Shown: positions 24,618 to 33,747, counted from the first letter of the stretch. The stretch: DNA of 64,000 bases from Sphingomonas_L flavalba_A (GCF_047553045.1 NZ_CP180208.1:2170001-2234000), one strand, 5' to 3'. Notes: generated from the sequence alone by a model not told the origin. Numbers and translations: made by a program.

Positions 24618-25473
24618 GACATTCGCGCTCAGAGGCCGTTCGGTCGCGCTCGACCGGCGGATCAACGCGGTGCGCGGCGACGTCGCCGACCTGGCGCTGG
24701 CCGGCACATTATTCGCCCCGCGTTACGCCCGCGCGCTGATCCGCCGCTGCCTGCGCCCGGCCGTAGCGGTGCGCGATGCCGCCGGGGACTCGGCGCAGGC
24801 GGTCAGCGAACTGCTCGCCGGAGAGGCGTTCGCGGTCATCGACATCAGCGGCGGCTGGGCCTGGGGTTATTGCGTTCACGATCACTATGTCGGCCACGTC
24901 CCGCTCGCCGCGCTGGATGAAGGCGCGGCGCCCAGCCACCGCGTCATCCGGCCGGCGGCGCTGGTCCACGCCGCGCCCGATTTCCACGCGCCCGCGGTTG
25001 CCCGGCTGAGCATGGGCGCGGCGGTGGCGGCAGAGGGCGACGGGCCGTGGCTGGCGGTGGACGGCGGCGGCTACATGGTCGCGGCGCATCTGGCGGCGAC
25101 GGATGTCGCCGACCCGGTGGCGCTGGCCGAAAGCCTGATCGGCACGCCCTATCTGTGGGGCGGGCGCGGCGGCGACGGCATCGACTGTTCCGGCCTGGTC
25201 CAGCTGGTCCACGGCCTGGCCGGCCAACCGCTGCCGCGCGACAGCGACATGCAGCAGCAGGCGGCCGGCACGCTGCTCGCCCCCGGAACGGCGCCGGTGC
25301 GCGGCGACCTGATCTTCTTTCCCGGCCATGTCGGGATCATGACGGACACGGCGCGGATCATCCACGCCAGCCGGGCGGCGATGGCGGTGGTCGCCGAGCC
25401 GCTGGCCGATCTTGTCGCCGCCGTCGCCGCCGACCATGCGACGCCGATCGTCGCCCACAGGAGAATAGCGTGA
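24544..25473 (+). CDS. NlpC/P60 family peptidoglycan hydrolase
   Basis: The frame has SH3-like repeats (about residues 70-200: WGYCVHDHYVGHVPLAAL; GDGPWLAVDGGGYM) and a C-terminal NlpC/P60 cysteine peptidase. The catalytic Cys is in GIDCSGLVQLVHG, the first His in FPGHVGIM and the second in IIHASRA. Such enzymes cut within stem peptides of peptidoglycan or free muropeptides. The start is uncertain; a TTG at 24544 behind GGGGCGG, overlapping the MarR gene, is proposed, and the frame is open to 24454. No clear signal peptide is seen, which suggests a cytoplasmic recycling role. The GTGA overlap couples it to argC. Confidence 0.85.
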   Translation: MTVSDPSSGQAGAPAAAPANALPAETFALRGRSVALDRRINAVRGDVADLALAGTLFAPRYARALIRRCLRPAVAVRDAAGDSAQAVSELLAGEAFAVIDISGGWAWGYCVHDHYVGHVPLAALDEGAAPSHRVIRPAALVHAAPDFHAPAVARLSMGAAVAAEGDGPWLAVDGGGYMVAAHLAATDVADPVALAESLIGTPYLWGGRGGDGIDCSGLVQLVHGLAGQPLPRDSDMQQQAAGTLLAPGTAPVRGDLIFFPGHVGIMTDTARIIHASRAAMAVVAEPLADLVAAVAADHATPIVAHRRIA

Positions 25474-26408
25474 CCGTCAGGATTTTCGTCGATGGCAGCG
25501 CCGGCACCACCGGGCTGGAGATTATCGACCGGCTCGCCGGGCGGCCGGAACTGGCCGTGGCGACCCTGTCCGACGAACGGCGCAAGGACCCGGCGGCGCG
25601 CGCCGACGCACTGGCCGCCGCCGACATCGCCATCCTCTGCCTGCCCGACGCCGCCGCGCGCGAGGCGGTGGCGCTGATCGGCGACGGCGCGACGCGGGTG
25701 ATCGACGCATCGACCGCCCACCGCACCGCGCCGGGCTGGGACTATGGCTTCCCCGAATTGCGGCCGGGCCAGCGCGAACGGATCGCCGGATCGGCGCGGG
25801 TCGCCAACCCCGGCTGCTACCCCACCGCCTTCCTGGCGCTGATGGCGCCGCTGGTCGACGGTGGTTTGCTCGCCGCCGACTGGCCGTGGACGGTCAACGC
25901 CGCGTCCGGCTATTCCGGCGGCGGCAAGGCGATGATCGCCGCGTTCGAGGATGCCGACGCGCCGGATGCGAGCGCCACCGCCTTCCGCCTCTACAGCCTC
26001 GGCGCGACCCACAAGCATGTGCCGGAAATGCAAACCCATGCCCGGCTGGCCTACCCGCCGCTGTTCGCGCCGGCGGTGGCGCGTACCTATCGCGGCATGC
26101 TGGTCGACGTGCCGGTGCCTGCACAGGCGATGCGCGCCGCCCCGGCCGAACTGCGCGCCGCATTGGCCGACGCCCATGCCGGGTCGCCGCTGATCAGCGT
26201 CGCGCCGGAAAATAACGGCCCGGCGCTGGGCATTGAGGAAGTGGCCGGCACCGACCGCATCGCCCTCCACGTCTTCACCGACGCGACGAGCGGGCAGGCG
26301 CGGCTGATCGCAGCGATCGACAATCTCGGCAAGGGGGCGGCCGGCGCCGCCGTCCAAAACCTGAACCTGATGGCCGGCCTGCCGGAAACCAGCGGCTTGC
26401 GGTTGTAG
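25470..26408 (+). CDS. argC: N-acetyl-gamma-glutamyl-phosphate reductase (type 2)
   Basis: The 312-residue protein starts at a GTG overlapping the NlpC stop. It has the NAD(P) glycine motif FVDGSAGTTGLEI, the catalytic cysteine in VANPGCYPTAFLAL and histidines in THKHVPEMQ. It converts N-acetylglutamyl phosphate to the semialdehyde in arginine biosynthesis. Length and the AGTTG motif mark the shorter type 2 ArgC. Pairing with a peptidoglycan hydrolase rather than other arg genes is noteworthy. Confidence 0.95.
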   Translation: MTVRIFVDGSAGTTGLEIIDRLAGRPELAVATLSDERRKDPAARADALAAADIAILCLPDAAAREAVALIGDGATRVIDASTAHRTAPGWDYGFPELRPGQRERIAGSARVANPGCYPTAFLALMAPLVDGGLLAADWPWTVNAASGYSGGGKAMIAAFEDADAPDASATAFRLYSLGATHKHVPEMQTHARLAYPPLFAPAVARTYRGMLVDVPVPAQAMRAAPAELRAALADAHAGSPLISVAPENNGPALGIEEVAGTDRIALHVFTDATSGQARLIAAIDNLGKGAAGAAVQNLNLMAGLPETSGLRL

Positions 26409-26631
26409 GCGGCACGGCACGCCGCCACCAAACCCCCGCTTGGCGGTGGCAAAGATTTTGGCGGTAGCCAATACTCTACTTGATGAGTAGATAAATGACG
26501 TCGGTTGGTTCGGCCGGCTGCTTCCGAACCCGCGGCCTTTTGATCGTCCAGCTTGCCCCGCGTCACCAACGGCTAAAGCGCGCGTCCCGTCGTGGCAGCG
26601 GCGGGCGCGTTCCCGGAAAAAGGAACGCCCG

Positions 26632-26697
26632 ATGACCACAGCTTTGCCCTACCCCGTCCCCGTCCGCCGTGCCCGGCGATGTCGGTGCGGCCGCTAA
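26632..26697 (+). CDS. Possible 21-residue basic leader peptide
   Basis: An ATG at 26632 follows AAAAAGGA and opens a frame of 21 residues ending RRARRCRCGR. The ribosome site partly lies in a perfect hairpin (GCGTTCC 26607-26613 with GGAACGC 26622-26628). The stop codon lies in the loop of a second hairpin (26686-26706). This is the geometry of leader-peptide attenuation, with a cluster of arginine and cysteine codons before the stop. No homologue is known to me. Confidence 0.3.
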   Translation: MTTALPYPVPVRRARRCRCGR

Positions 26698-26706
26698 CCG
26701 GCCGCA
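26686..26706 (+). promoter_or_regulatory. Perfect hairpin over the stop of the short leader frame
   Basis: TGCGGCCG (26686-26693) pairs with CGGCCGCA (26699-26706) over a five-base loop that holds the TAA stop of the 21-residue frame. No T run follows, so it is not a standard terminator. It may be an attenuator or simply a chance GC-rich palindrome. Confidence 0.4.
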
Positions 26707-26750
26707 CCCGCATTCAACGGCGCTCGCGCGCCGATTCACGGAGACAGAAC

Positions 26751-26921
26751 ATGACCGATCTTTCGACGACGGCGGGCGACCGCCGGCTCGACAGCTATTC
26801 GCTGTCGCTGCAAAGCGCCGCCCGCGCCCTGTGGGGCGACGACGGGTTCTGGGGGCGGCACCGGCCGCGCGGCCCGGCCCCGGCGGCCACCGCCGCCACA
26901 CCGGGCCACCCGCGCCGCTAA
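26751..26921 (+). CDS. Hypothetical small protein, 56 aa
   Basis: The ATG at 26751 is preceded by GGAG at the usual distance. The 56 residues begin MTDLSTTAGDRRLDSYSLSL and end in a proline/alanine-rich tail; the middle ARALWGDDGFWGRH is tryptophan-rich. There is no signal peptide or membrane segment. It is followed 67 bp later by an alpha/beta hydrolase on the same strand. I do not recognise it; the good ribosome site is the main support. Confidence 0.45.
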   Translation: MTDLSTTAGDRRLDSYSLSLQSAARALWGDDGFWGRHRPRGPAPAATAATPGHPRR

Positions 26922-26988
26922 GCCGGGCGGCGGCGGGGGGTGTGGCGGGCCGGTTGGCGCTGTCATCGAAATGCAATAAGGAAGCCGG

Positions 26989-27681
26989 ATGGCCTCCGCC
27001 CACCCCCCTGCCGAAACGGCGCCGCCGTCCTTCGGCCTGCTGTTGCGCGAAATCGGCCGTATCGTCGACTGGCGGCGGACGGTAGCGCCACGCTGGCATC
27101 CCGATGCGGTCGGCGGCGGACGCCCCGTGCTGGTTCTCCCCGGCTTCCTCGCCAGCGACACGTCGACACGGTCGTTGCGCCAGGCGCTGCGCGAAGCGGG
27201 CTTCATCGCCTATGGTTGGGGTCAGGGCCGCAATTTCGGCCTGCGCCCCGATACGCTGCCGCGCGTCGACGCACTGGTCACCCGGCTGGCGGAACGGCAT
27301 GGCGGGCCGGTGGCCCTGGTCGGCTGGAGCCTGGGCGGGCTGATCGCGCGCGAATACGCGAAGCAGGCGCCCGACCGGGTGGCGCAGGTGGTGACGCTGG
27401 GTAGCCCGTTTTCCGGCGACATTCACGCCAACAATGCCTGGCGGCTGTACGAACTGGTCGCCCGCCACAAGGTCGACGCACCGCCGCTGCCGCTCTCGCT
27501 GGCGGAAAAGCCGCCGGTCGCGACGACCGCGATCTGGTCGCGCCGCGACGGCGTCGTCGCCGCCGCCTGTGCCCGTGGCGAAGCCGGCGAGCGCGACCGC
27601 GCGGTCGAGGTCGGCTGCGGCCATATCGAGATGGTCTACACGCCGGAGGCGCAACGCGCGGTCATCGCCGCGCTGGCGTGA
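26989..27681 (+). CDS. Alpha/beta hydrolase (lipase-like)
   Basis: The 230-residue protein has the alpha/beta-hydrolase oxyanion segment VLVLPGFLASDTSTRSLRQA, the nucleophile elbow GWSLGGLIAREYA, a typical VVTLGSPFSGD strand, and the C-terminal histidine in VEVGCGHIEMVY. The catalytic aspartate is probably in IWSRRDGVV. There is no signal peptide. Substrate unknown; the lid region resembles bacterial lipases and PGAP1-like proteins that act on bulky esters. Confidence 0.85.
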   Translation: MASAHPPAETAPPSFGLLLREIGRIVDWRRTVAPRWHPDAVGGGRPVLVLPGFLASDTSTRSLRQALREAGFIAYGWGQGRNFGLRPDTLPRVDALVTRLAERHGGPVALVGWSLGGLIAREYAKQAPDRVAQVVTLGSPFSGDIHANNAWRLYELVARHKVDAPPLPLSLAEKPPVATTAIWSRRDGVVAAACARGEAGERDRAVEVGCGHIEMVYTPEAQRAVIAALA

Positions 27682-27737
27682 CCAGCGCGGCGCCCCGTCA
27701 TTGCGCGCGTAGCGAAGCAATGACGGGGGGATGAGCC

Positions 27738-29792
27738 TCAGGCCAGGCCGAGCTGCCAGAGGATGAACGCCTGTTCCTCCGCCTCCTCGCGCAGCGACTC
27801 GAAACGACCAGACTTTCCGCCGTGGCCGGCGCCCATGTTGGTTTTCAGCAGCAGGATGTTGGCGTCGGTCTTGGTCGCGCGCAGCTTCGCCGCCCATTTC
27901 GCCGGTTCCCAATAGGTGACGCGCGGGTCGTTGAGGCCGCCGGAGATCAGCATCGGCGGATAGGCCTGCGCCGTAACATTGTCGTAGGGGCTGTAGCTGA
28001 GCATCAGCCGGAACGCGGCCTCGTCGGTGATCGGGTTGCCCCATTCCGGCCATTCGCCCGGCGTCAGCGGCAGCGTTTCGTCGAGCATGGTGCTGACGAC
28101 GTCGACGAACGGCACGTCGGCGATGACCGGGCCGTACAGCTCCGGCGCCTGATTGACCACCGCGCCCATCAGCTCGCCGCCGGCCGAGCGCCCGGCCGCC
28201 GCCACCCGCCCCTGCGCCGCGTAGCCGAGGGCGATCAGGCCCTTCGTTACGTCAACGAAATCATTGAAGCTGTTGGTGCGCTTTTCAAGCTTGCCATCGA
28301 GATACCACTGATAACCCAGGTCGTCACCGCCGCGGATATGGGCGATCGCATAGGCCATGCCCCTGTCGAGCAGCGACAGCCGCGCGGTCGAGAAGCCGGG
28401 CGCGATCGCATGGCCATAGGCGCCATAGGAATAAAGATAGAGCGCGCCGGTGCCGTCTTTCGCGAAATCCTTTGGATAGACGATCGACACCGGGATGCCG
28501 GTGCCGTCCCGCGCCGTAATCGTCAGCCGTTCGGTGCGGTAGCCCGCCTTGTCATAGCCGGACGGGATGTCCTGCACCTTCAGCACCGTCATCGCCGCCG
28601 TCGCCGGGTCGTAGTCGACGATGGTGTCGGGGGTGACCATCGATTCGTAGGACAGGCGCAGCGTCTGCGTCCGGTATTCGGGGTTCTCGTCCAGCCCGGC
28701 GACATAGCTTGCCTCCGGGAAGGCGACGCGCTTCGCCGCGTGGGTCGCATAGTCGCGCAGCTCGACCTGATCGAGGCCGGCGTCGCGGCCCTCGGTCACG
28801 TAGAAATCGGCGAAGCAGGTCATGTCGGTCAGGTAGAAGCCGTCCGACGGCGCGATCACTTCCTGCCAGGCACCGGGCGCGGACAGCGGCGCGGTGACGA
28901 GGCGGAAATTGGGGTGGGTGTCGTTGGTGCGGATGAACAGCGTGCCGGCATGTTCCTCCACGTCATATTCCCGCCCCGGCTGGCGCGGCGCGACCAGCAC
29001 CGGCGCAGCCGTCGGGTCGGCGAACGGCAGGAACCGCACCTCGCTGGTCACATTGTCGCCGGTGGCGAGCAGGATCAGCGCGCGCGACTGGGTGGTGCCG
29101 ACGCCGACCTGAAAGCCGTCGTCCGGTTCGCGGTACAGCTCGACATCGTCGGCGACCGGCGTGCCGAGCGCATGCAGCATGATCCTGTCGACCCGCCACT
29201 GGGCGTTGACCCGGCCGTAGAGCAGATGCCGCCCGTCCCCGGCCCAAACGACCGCGCCCAGCGTTTCCGGGATCACGTCGGGCAGCAGTGCGCCGGTCGC
29301 GAGGTCGCGGATGCGGACGGTGAAGCGTTCCGATCCGTCGTCGTCGACCGCATAGGCGAGCAGCCGGTCGTCCGGGCTGATGTCGGTCGCGCCGAGGCGG
29401 AAATAGTCCTTGCCTTCGGCCAGCGCCGGTTCGTCGATCAGCAACTCGTCCGCACCGCCGGCAACCGGGCGGCGCCACCATTTGCGATATTGCGCGCCGA
29501 TGTCGAACGAGCGCCAGTAGAGATAGGCGCCGTCGCGGGCCGGAACCGAGCTGTCATCCTCCTTGATCCGGCCCTTCATCTCGGCGAACAGCGTGTCGAC
29601 CAGCGGCCGGTGCGGGGCCATCGTCGCTTCGAAATAGGCGTTTTCCGCTTCCAGATAGGCGAGGATGTCCGGGTCGTTCACGTCCGGATAGGCGGGGTCG
29701 CGCAGCCAGTGCCACGGGTCTTCACGGGTAACGCCGTGGGTGGTGGTGCGGTGCGGCCGGCGATCGGCGACGGGGGGAAGCGAAAGGGTCAT
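27738..29792 (-). CDS. ptrB: Prolyl oligopeptidase family protein (oligopeptidase B type)
   Basis: The 684-residue protein begins with the S9 start (HGVTREDPWHWLRDPAYP), has a seven-bladed propeller and then a catalytic domain. The nucleophile is in AGRSAGGELMGAVVNQAP, and the catalytic histidine is near the end in NMGAGHGGKSGRFESL. Oligopeptidase B cuts short peptides after basic residues. The fold-defining LYSYGAYGHAI loop is present. It is divergent from the aminopeptidase gene with 60 bp between starts, so the two peptidases may share a control region. Confidence 0.92.
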   Translation of the reverse strand: MTLSLPPVADRRPHRTTTHGVTREDPWHWLRDPAYPDVNDPDILAYLEAENAYFEATMAPHRPLVDTLFAEMKGRIKEDDSSVPARDGAYLYWRSFDIGAQYRKWWRRPVAGGADELLIDEPALAEGKDYFRLGATDISPDDRLLAYAVDDDGSERFTVRIRDLATGALLPDVIPETLGAVVWAGDGRHLLYGRVNAQWRVDRIMLHALGTPVADDVELYREPDDGFQVGVGTTQSRALILLATGDNVTSEVRFLPFADPTAAPVLVAPRQPGREYDVEEHAGTLFIRTNDTHPNFRLVTAPLSAPGAWQEVIAPSDGFYLTDMTCFADFYVTEGRDAGLDQVELRDYATHAAKRVAFPEASYVAGLDENPEYRTQTLRLSYESMVTPDTIVDYDPATAAMTVLKVQDIPSGYDKAGYRTERLTITARDGTGIPVSIVYPKDFAKDGTGALYLYSYGAYGHAIAPGFSTARLSLLDRGMAYAIAHIRGGDDLGYQWYLDGKLEKRTNSFNDFVDVTKGLIALGYAAQGRVAAAGRSAGGELMGAVVNQAPELYGPVIADVPFVDVVSTMLDETLPLTPGEWPEWGNPITDEAAFRLMLSYSPYDNVTAQAYPPMLISGGLNDPRVTYWEPAKWAAKLRATKTDANILLLKTNMGAGHGGKSGRFESLREEAEEQAFILWQLGLA

Positions 29793-29852
29793 CTTGGCTT
29801 TCTGGAAAAGACGGGATTATGCAAGGACATCATCTGGAATGAGGCTTTGGCG

Positions 29853-31646
29853 ATGTCCACCCACGAAGCGCGCCTGCGGGCGCTGCGCGAACAATTGAAA
29901 CGTGACCGGCTCGACGGATTCGTCGTGCCGCTGACCGACGAACATATGAGCGAATATGTCGGCAGCTATGCCCAGCGGCTGGCCTGGCTGACCGGGTTCC
30001 AGGGCTCCGCCGGGTCGGCGGTGGTCCTGCCCGAAGCAGCGGCGATCTTCGTCGACGGACGTTATACCTTGCAGGTGCGCGAACAGGTCGACGGCGGGCT
30101 GTGGCAGTTCGTGTCGGTGCCGGAAACCAGCGTCGCCGACTGGCTGGGCGCCCATGCCGGCGAAGGCGCGCGGATCGGCTACGATCCATGGCTCCACACC
30201 CGCGCCTGGGTGGAGCAGGCAAGCAGGGCACTGGCGGCGAACGGCGCGACGCTGGTCGCGGTCGACACCAACCCGGTCGACGCGGTGTGGCCCGACCGGC
30301 CGGCGCCGTCGGCGGCCCGGCTGGAACCCTATGCCGACGAACGCGCCGGGCGCTCCTCCGCCGCCAAGCGGCAGGACATCGCCGACTGGCTGCATGCCCG
30401 CCGGGCCGACGCGGTGGTGCTGTCGGCGCTCGACTCGATCGCGTGGACGCTGAATGTCCGCGGCCGCGACGTCACCCACACGCCGGTCGCCCTCGCCTAT
30501 GCGGTGGTCAACGCCGACGCGACCGCCGACCTGTTCGTCGCGCCGGAAAAAATGACCGACGCGGTCGCCCAGCATCTGGGCAACGCGGTCCGCGTTCACG
30601 ACCGCGCCGCCTTCCCCGCCGCGCTCGGCGGGTTCGGCGGCAAGCGCGTCGTCGTCGACCCGAACTTCGCGGTCGCGGCGATCTTCGACCGGCTCGACGC
30701 CGGCGGGGCGGAAGTGATCGCCACCCGCGACCCGACCGTGCTCGCCAAGGCGATGAAGAACCCGGCCGAAACCGCCGGGCACAAGGCGGCGCAGGCGCGC
30801 GACGGCGCCGCGCTCAGCCGCTTCCTCCACTGGCTGTCGGTAGAGGCGCCGAAGGGCGGCCTGACCGAATTGAGCGTGCTCGCGAAGCTGGCGGAATTCC
30901 GCGAGGCGACCGGTGTGCTGGTCGACCAGTCCTTCGCCACTATCTCCGCCGCCGGGCCGCATGCCGCCATCCCGCATTATCATTCGACCGAGGCGTCCAG
31001 CCTGCCGCTGGAGATGGACCGGATCTTCCTGGTCGATTCAGGCGGGCAATATCTCGACGGCACCACCGACGTGACCCGCACCGTCATCGTCGGCACGCCG
31101 ACGGAGGAGATGCGCGACCGTTTCACCCGCGTGCTGAAAGGCCATATCGCGCTGGCGACCGCCACCTTCCCGCCCGGCACCACCGGCGGGCAACTGGACA
31201 TTCTGGCCCGGCAATATCTGTGGGCGGCGGGCCTCGATTATGCCCACGGCACCGGCCACGGCGTCGGCGCCTATCTGTCGGTACATGAGGGGCCGCAGCG
31301 AATCGCCGCGCCGACCTACCCCGGCGGCGGCCCGTCGGAACCGCTGTGCGCCGGCATGCTGCTGTCGAACGAGCCGGGTTATTACAAGGCCGGCGAATAC
31401 GGCATCCGCATCGAAAATCTGGTGCAGGTGATCGACAAGCCGACACCGGGCGGCGACCAGCCGATGCTGGGTTTCGAAACGCTGACCTTCGCGCCGATCG
31501 ACCGCGCGCTGATCGCCGTCGCCATGCTCAGCCCGGAGGAGCGGGCGTGGATGGACGCCTATCACGCGCAAGTGATGGCGATCGTCGGGCCGCAGCTTGA
31601 CGGCGCCGACCGCGCCTGGCTGGAGGCCGCCTGCGCGCCGCTGTAA
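29853..31646 (+). CDS. Aminopeptidase P family protein (M24B)
   Basis: The 597-residue protein has two creatinase-like N-terminal domains (YVGSYAQRLAWLTGFQGSAG) and a C-terminal pita-bread domain. The metal ligands appear in FLVDSGGQYLDGTTDVTRT, GTGHGVGAYLSVHEGPQ, and LSNEPGYY with GIRIENLVQV. The enzyme removes an N-terminal residue before proline, using two manganese or zinc ions. The three-domain length fits the long XPNPEP1-like group. It starts at ATG 29853 and is divergent from the oligopeptidase B gene. Confidence 0.94.
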   Translation: MSTHEARLRALREQLKRDRLDGFVVPLTDEHMSEYVGSYAQRLAWLTGFQGSAGSAVVLPEAAAIFVDGRYTLQVREQVDGGLWQFVSVPETSVADWLGAHAGEGARIGYDPWLHTRAWVEQASRALAANGATLVAVDTNPVDAVWPDRPAPSAARLEPYADERAGRSSAAKRQDIADWLHARRADAVVLSALDSIAWTLNVRGRDVTHTPVALAYAVVNADATADLFVAPEKMTDAVAQHLGNAVRVHDRAAFPAALGGFGGKRVVVDPNFAVAAIFDRLDAGGAEVIATRDPTVLAKAMKNPAETAGHKAAQARDGAALSRFLHWLSVEAPKGGLTELSVLAKLAEFREATGVLVDQSFATISAAGPHAAIPHYHSTEASSLPLEMDRIFLVDSGGQYLDGTTDVTRTVIVGTPTEEMRDRFTRVLKGHIALATATFPPGTTGGQLDILARQYLWAAGLDYAHGTGHGVGAYLSVHEGPQRIAAPTYPGGGPSEPLCAGMLLSNEPGYYKAGEYGIRIENLVQVIDKPTPGGDQPMLGFETLTFAPIDRALIAVAMLSPEERAWMDAYHAQVMAIVGPQLDGADRAWLEAACAPL

Positions 31647-31737
31647 CGGCGGCGCGCGGGGGCGGGGATAGCCGGGCTCGCAATGCCGGGGGATGCGCGC
31701 TCCCGCCTTCCAGGCAGCGGCGCATCTTAGCTCTGGC

Positions 31738-31863
31738 TTAGTCGTCGGCGGGCGCGGGCGGCGGCGGGGCAGCGGGTTCGGCGCGGGACTGGGCCTTGCG
31801 GCGGCGCAGGTTCGCGCGCAGCGCCTCCGCCAGCCGTTTTTCCCGCGCTTCGTCCTTGCTCAT
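31738..31863 (-). CDS. Small hypothetical protein, 41 aa, downstream of FKBP
   Basis: This short gene reads MSKDEAREKRLAEALRANLR, then RRKAQSRAEP and a proline/alanine tail. It lies 31 bp after the FKBP stop in the same direction. The pattern of one basic helix with a PAPAP-rich tail is seen in short conserved alphaproteobacterial proteins, but I cannot name a family. It likely shares the rpsU-FKBP transcript. Confidence 0.6.
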   Translation of the reverse strand: MSKDEAREKRLAEALRANLRRRKAQSRAEPAAPPPPAPADD

Positions 31864-31894
31864 GCGCTCAGCCCTTCACCGGCGCCGGAGGACC

Positions 31895-32467
31895 CTACTG
31901 CCCGCCCGGACCACCGGGCATCTGCATCTGCTGCTGCATCTGCATCTGCTGGAGCACCGCCATCGGGATGAAGTCGATCAGTTCGACGTCGAAGGTCAGC
32001 AGCGCGTCGGCGGGGATCGGGCCGCCCGGCGGCACCTTGTCGCCATAGGCCAGTTCCGGCTTCAGCCAGATGCGGTACTTGCCGCCCTTCTGCATCAGCT
32101 TCAGCGCTTCGGTGAAGCCGGGGACGACGCCGGTCACCGGGAAGGGGGTACGCTCGCCCTTGTCGAACTGCTTGCCGTCGCGCAGCGTGCCGACATAGTT
32201 GATCAGCGCCACGTCGGCATCGGTCGGGCTGTCGCCCTCCCCCGCCTTGACGACCTGATACTGCAGGCCGCTCGCGGTTTCGACCACGCCCGACTGCTTC
32301 TTGTTCCAGCTCAGGAAATCGGCGTTGGTCCCGGCCTGGGCCACGACCGCGCCGGTCCCGGACCAGGCGATGGCGGCACCGGCGGCGGCGACCAGCGCCA
32401 GGCCGATGCACAGGCGGGTCAGCGTGCCCTTCTGCACCGGCTGCAGCGGAACGGCGGTGTTCGACAT
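31895..32467 (-). CDS. FKBP-type peptidyl-prolyl isomerase, membrane-anchored
   Basis: The 190-residue protein has an N-terminal membrane helix (CIGLALVAAAGAAIAW) that may be an uncleaved anchor. An FKBP domain follows (ALINYVGTLRDGKQFDKGER, VVPGFTEALKLMQKGGKYRI, LAYGDKVPPGGPIPADALL). The C-terminus is methionine/glutamine-rich (MAVLQQMQMQQQMQMPGG). It would speed proline isomerisation of periplasmic proteins. It lies 10 bp after rpsU and probably forms an operon with it. Confidence 0.92.
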   Translation of the reverse strand: MSNTAVPLQPVQKGTLTRLCIGLALVAAAGAAIAWSGTGAVVAQAGTNADFLSWNKKQSGVVETASGLQYQVVKAGEGDSPTDADVALINYVGTLRDGKQFDKGERTPFPVTGVVPGFTEALKLMQKGGKYRIWLKPELAYGDKVPPGGPIPADALLTFDVELIDFIPMAVLQQMQMQQQMQMPGGPGGQ

Positions 32468-32477
32468 GGCGGCGGCC

Positions 32478-32684
32478 TCAGCGGGCGCCGTCGCGCTCGG
32501 CGCGCTTGCGCTCCAGCTTACGGGCGCGGCGGATGGCGGCGGCGCGTTCGCGGGCGCGCTTCTCCGACGGCTTCTCGTAGTGACGACGCAGCTTCATCTC
32601 GCGATACACGCCCTCGCGCTGCAGCTTCTTCTTCAGCGCGCGCAGGGCCTGGTCGACATTATTGTCGCGAACGATGATCTGCAT
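32478..32684 (-). CDS. rpsU: 30S ribosomal protein S21
   Basis: The 68-residue basic protein starts MQIIVRDNNVDQALRALKKK and continues REMKLRRHYEKPSEKRARER, the typical S21 sequence. The start at 32684 was preferred to one six codons upstream because family proteins begin at MQIIV. S21 is a small-subunit protein that helps with initiation on mRNA. The FKBP gene follows after 10 bp. Confidence 0.97.
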   Translation of the reverse strand: MQIIVRDNNVDQALRALKKKLQREGVYREMKLRRHYEKPSEKRARERAAAIRRARKLERKRAERDGAR

Positions 32685-32913
32685 AAACCTGTCGATCTCC
32701 AATCAATTTCCAACGCCCTTCCGGCTGATCGGACGGACCGCGGGCGCAAAGAAAAGGGTCGGCGCGGAATCGCTTCCGCCCCAGAAGGCTGGCGCCCTAC
32801 CAGCGCGGCCGCTGATTTTCAAGCGCATTGCGCCCGCGATCATCGCCATGCGATACAGGTAGCGAAACGCAACCGGCGCCGCACCACGCGACGACCGAGC
32901 AAGGAGAGAAGCA

Positions 32914-33675
32914 ATGGCAACCGCGATCAGGCGCAATTCGCGAGTGAGCGACGGCGAGCGCCAGGCCCGGCAGCAGCTTGCCGCCTGCTACCGCGTGTTC
33001 GCGATGCTCGGTTGGGACGAGATGATCTACAACCACATCACTCTGCGGCTGGACGACGAGCCGGACGCGTTCCTGATCAACCCCTACGGCCTGCATTTCA
33101 GCGAAGTCACCGCGTCCAACCTGGTCAAGATCGACATCGACGGCAACAAGCTGGACGACAACCCGCATCCGGTGAACCTGGCCGGTTTCACCCAGCACAG
33201 CGTGTTCCACCGCCATCTGCCCGACGCGCATTGCATCATGCACACCCACACCACCGCCGGCATGGCGGTGAGCGCGGTCGAGGGCGGGCTGCGGCCGACC
33301 AATTTCTACGCCTGCAACTTCGCCGGCCAGATCGCCTACCATGATTTCGAGGGGATCACCGTGCGCGCCGAGGAAGGCGAGCGGCTGGTGGCCCATCTGG
33401 GCGACAAGCGGGTGATGTTCCTGCGGAACCACGGCATCGTCGTAATGGGCAAGACCCTGCCGGAAGCGTTCCTGAAACACTGGGCGTTGCAGCGCGCCTG
33501 CGAGATTCAGCTGGCCACCGCGTCGATGGGCACGCCGATCGAGGTGCCGGCGGACGTCGTCGCCGTCCACCAGCGCGATCTGTCGAAGGTGCAGATACCC
33601 GGCGGACCCGGCGTGCCCGATTTCGCCGCGATGGTCCGCCTCGTCGATCGCATCGACCGTAGCTGGCGCGACTGA
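32914..33675 (+). CDS. Class II aldolase/adducin family protein
   Basis: The 253-residue protein has the family zinc site HCIMHTHTTAG (HxH) plus a later histidine in LRNHGIVVMGK. Other marks are WDEMIYNHITLRLDD and PYGLHFSEVTASNLVKID. Family members are metal-dependent aldolases such as fuculose-phosphate aldolase; this sequence is close to the group of unknown substrate found widely in alphaproteobacteria. It is divergent from rpsU with about 230 bp between. Confidence 0.88.
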   Translation: MATAIRRNSRVSDGERQARQQLAACYRVFAMLGWDEMIYNHITLRLDDEPDAFLINPYGLHFSEVTASNLVKIDIDGNKLDDNPHPVNLAGFTQHSVFHRHLPDAHCIMHTHTTAGMAVSAVEGGLRPTNFYACNFAGQIAYHDFEGITVRAEEGERLVAHLGDKRVMFLRNHGIVVMGKTLPEAFLKHWALQRACEIQLATASMGTPIEVPADVVAVHQRDLSKVQIPGGPGVPDFAAMVRLVDRIDRSWRD

Positions 33676-33747
33676 ACCGGCCGGCGTCGCCGCGCCTTGA
33701 CAGCACGCCGCCCGCCCCTCATAGGCGCGCCTCATTCGGTCGACCGT

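Noticed and set aside
26440..26500. Short TACTC/GAGTA and TCTAC/GTAGA dyads
   Set aside because: The stems are only five bases and mutually exclusive; no neighbouring gene or T run gives them a role.
27822..31646. A very long plus-strand open frame of 1274 codons
   Set aside because: Its first half is antisense to the oligopeptidase B gene and has no domain; only the part from 29853 is the real aminopeptidase P gene.
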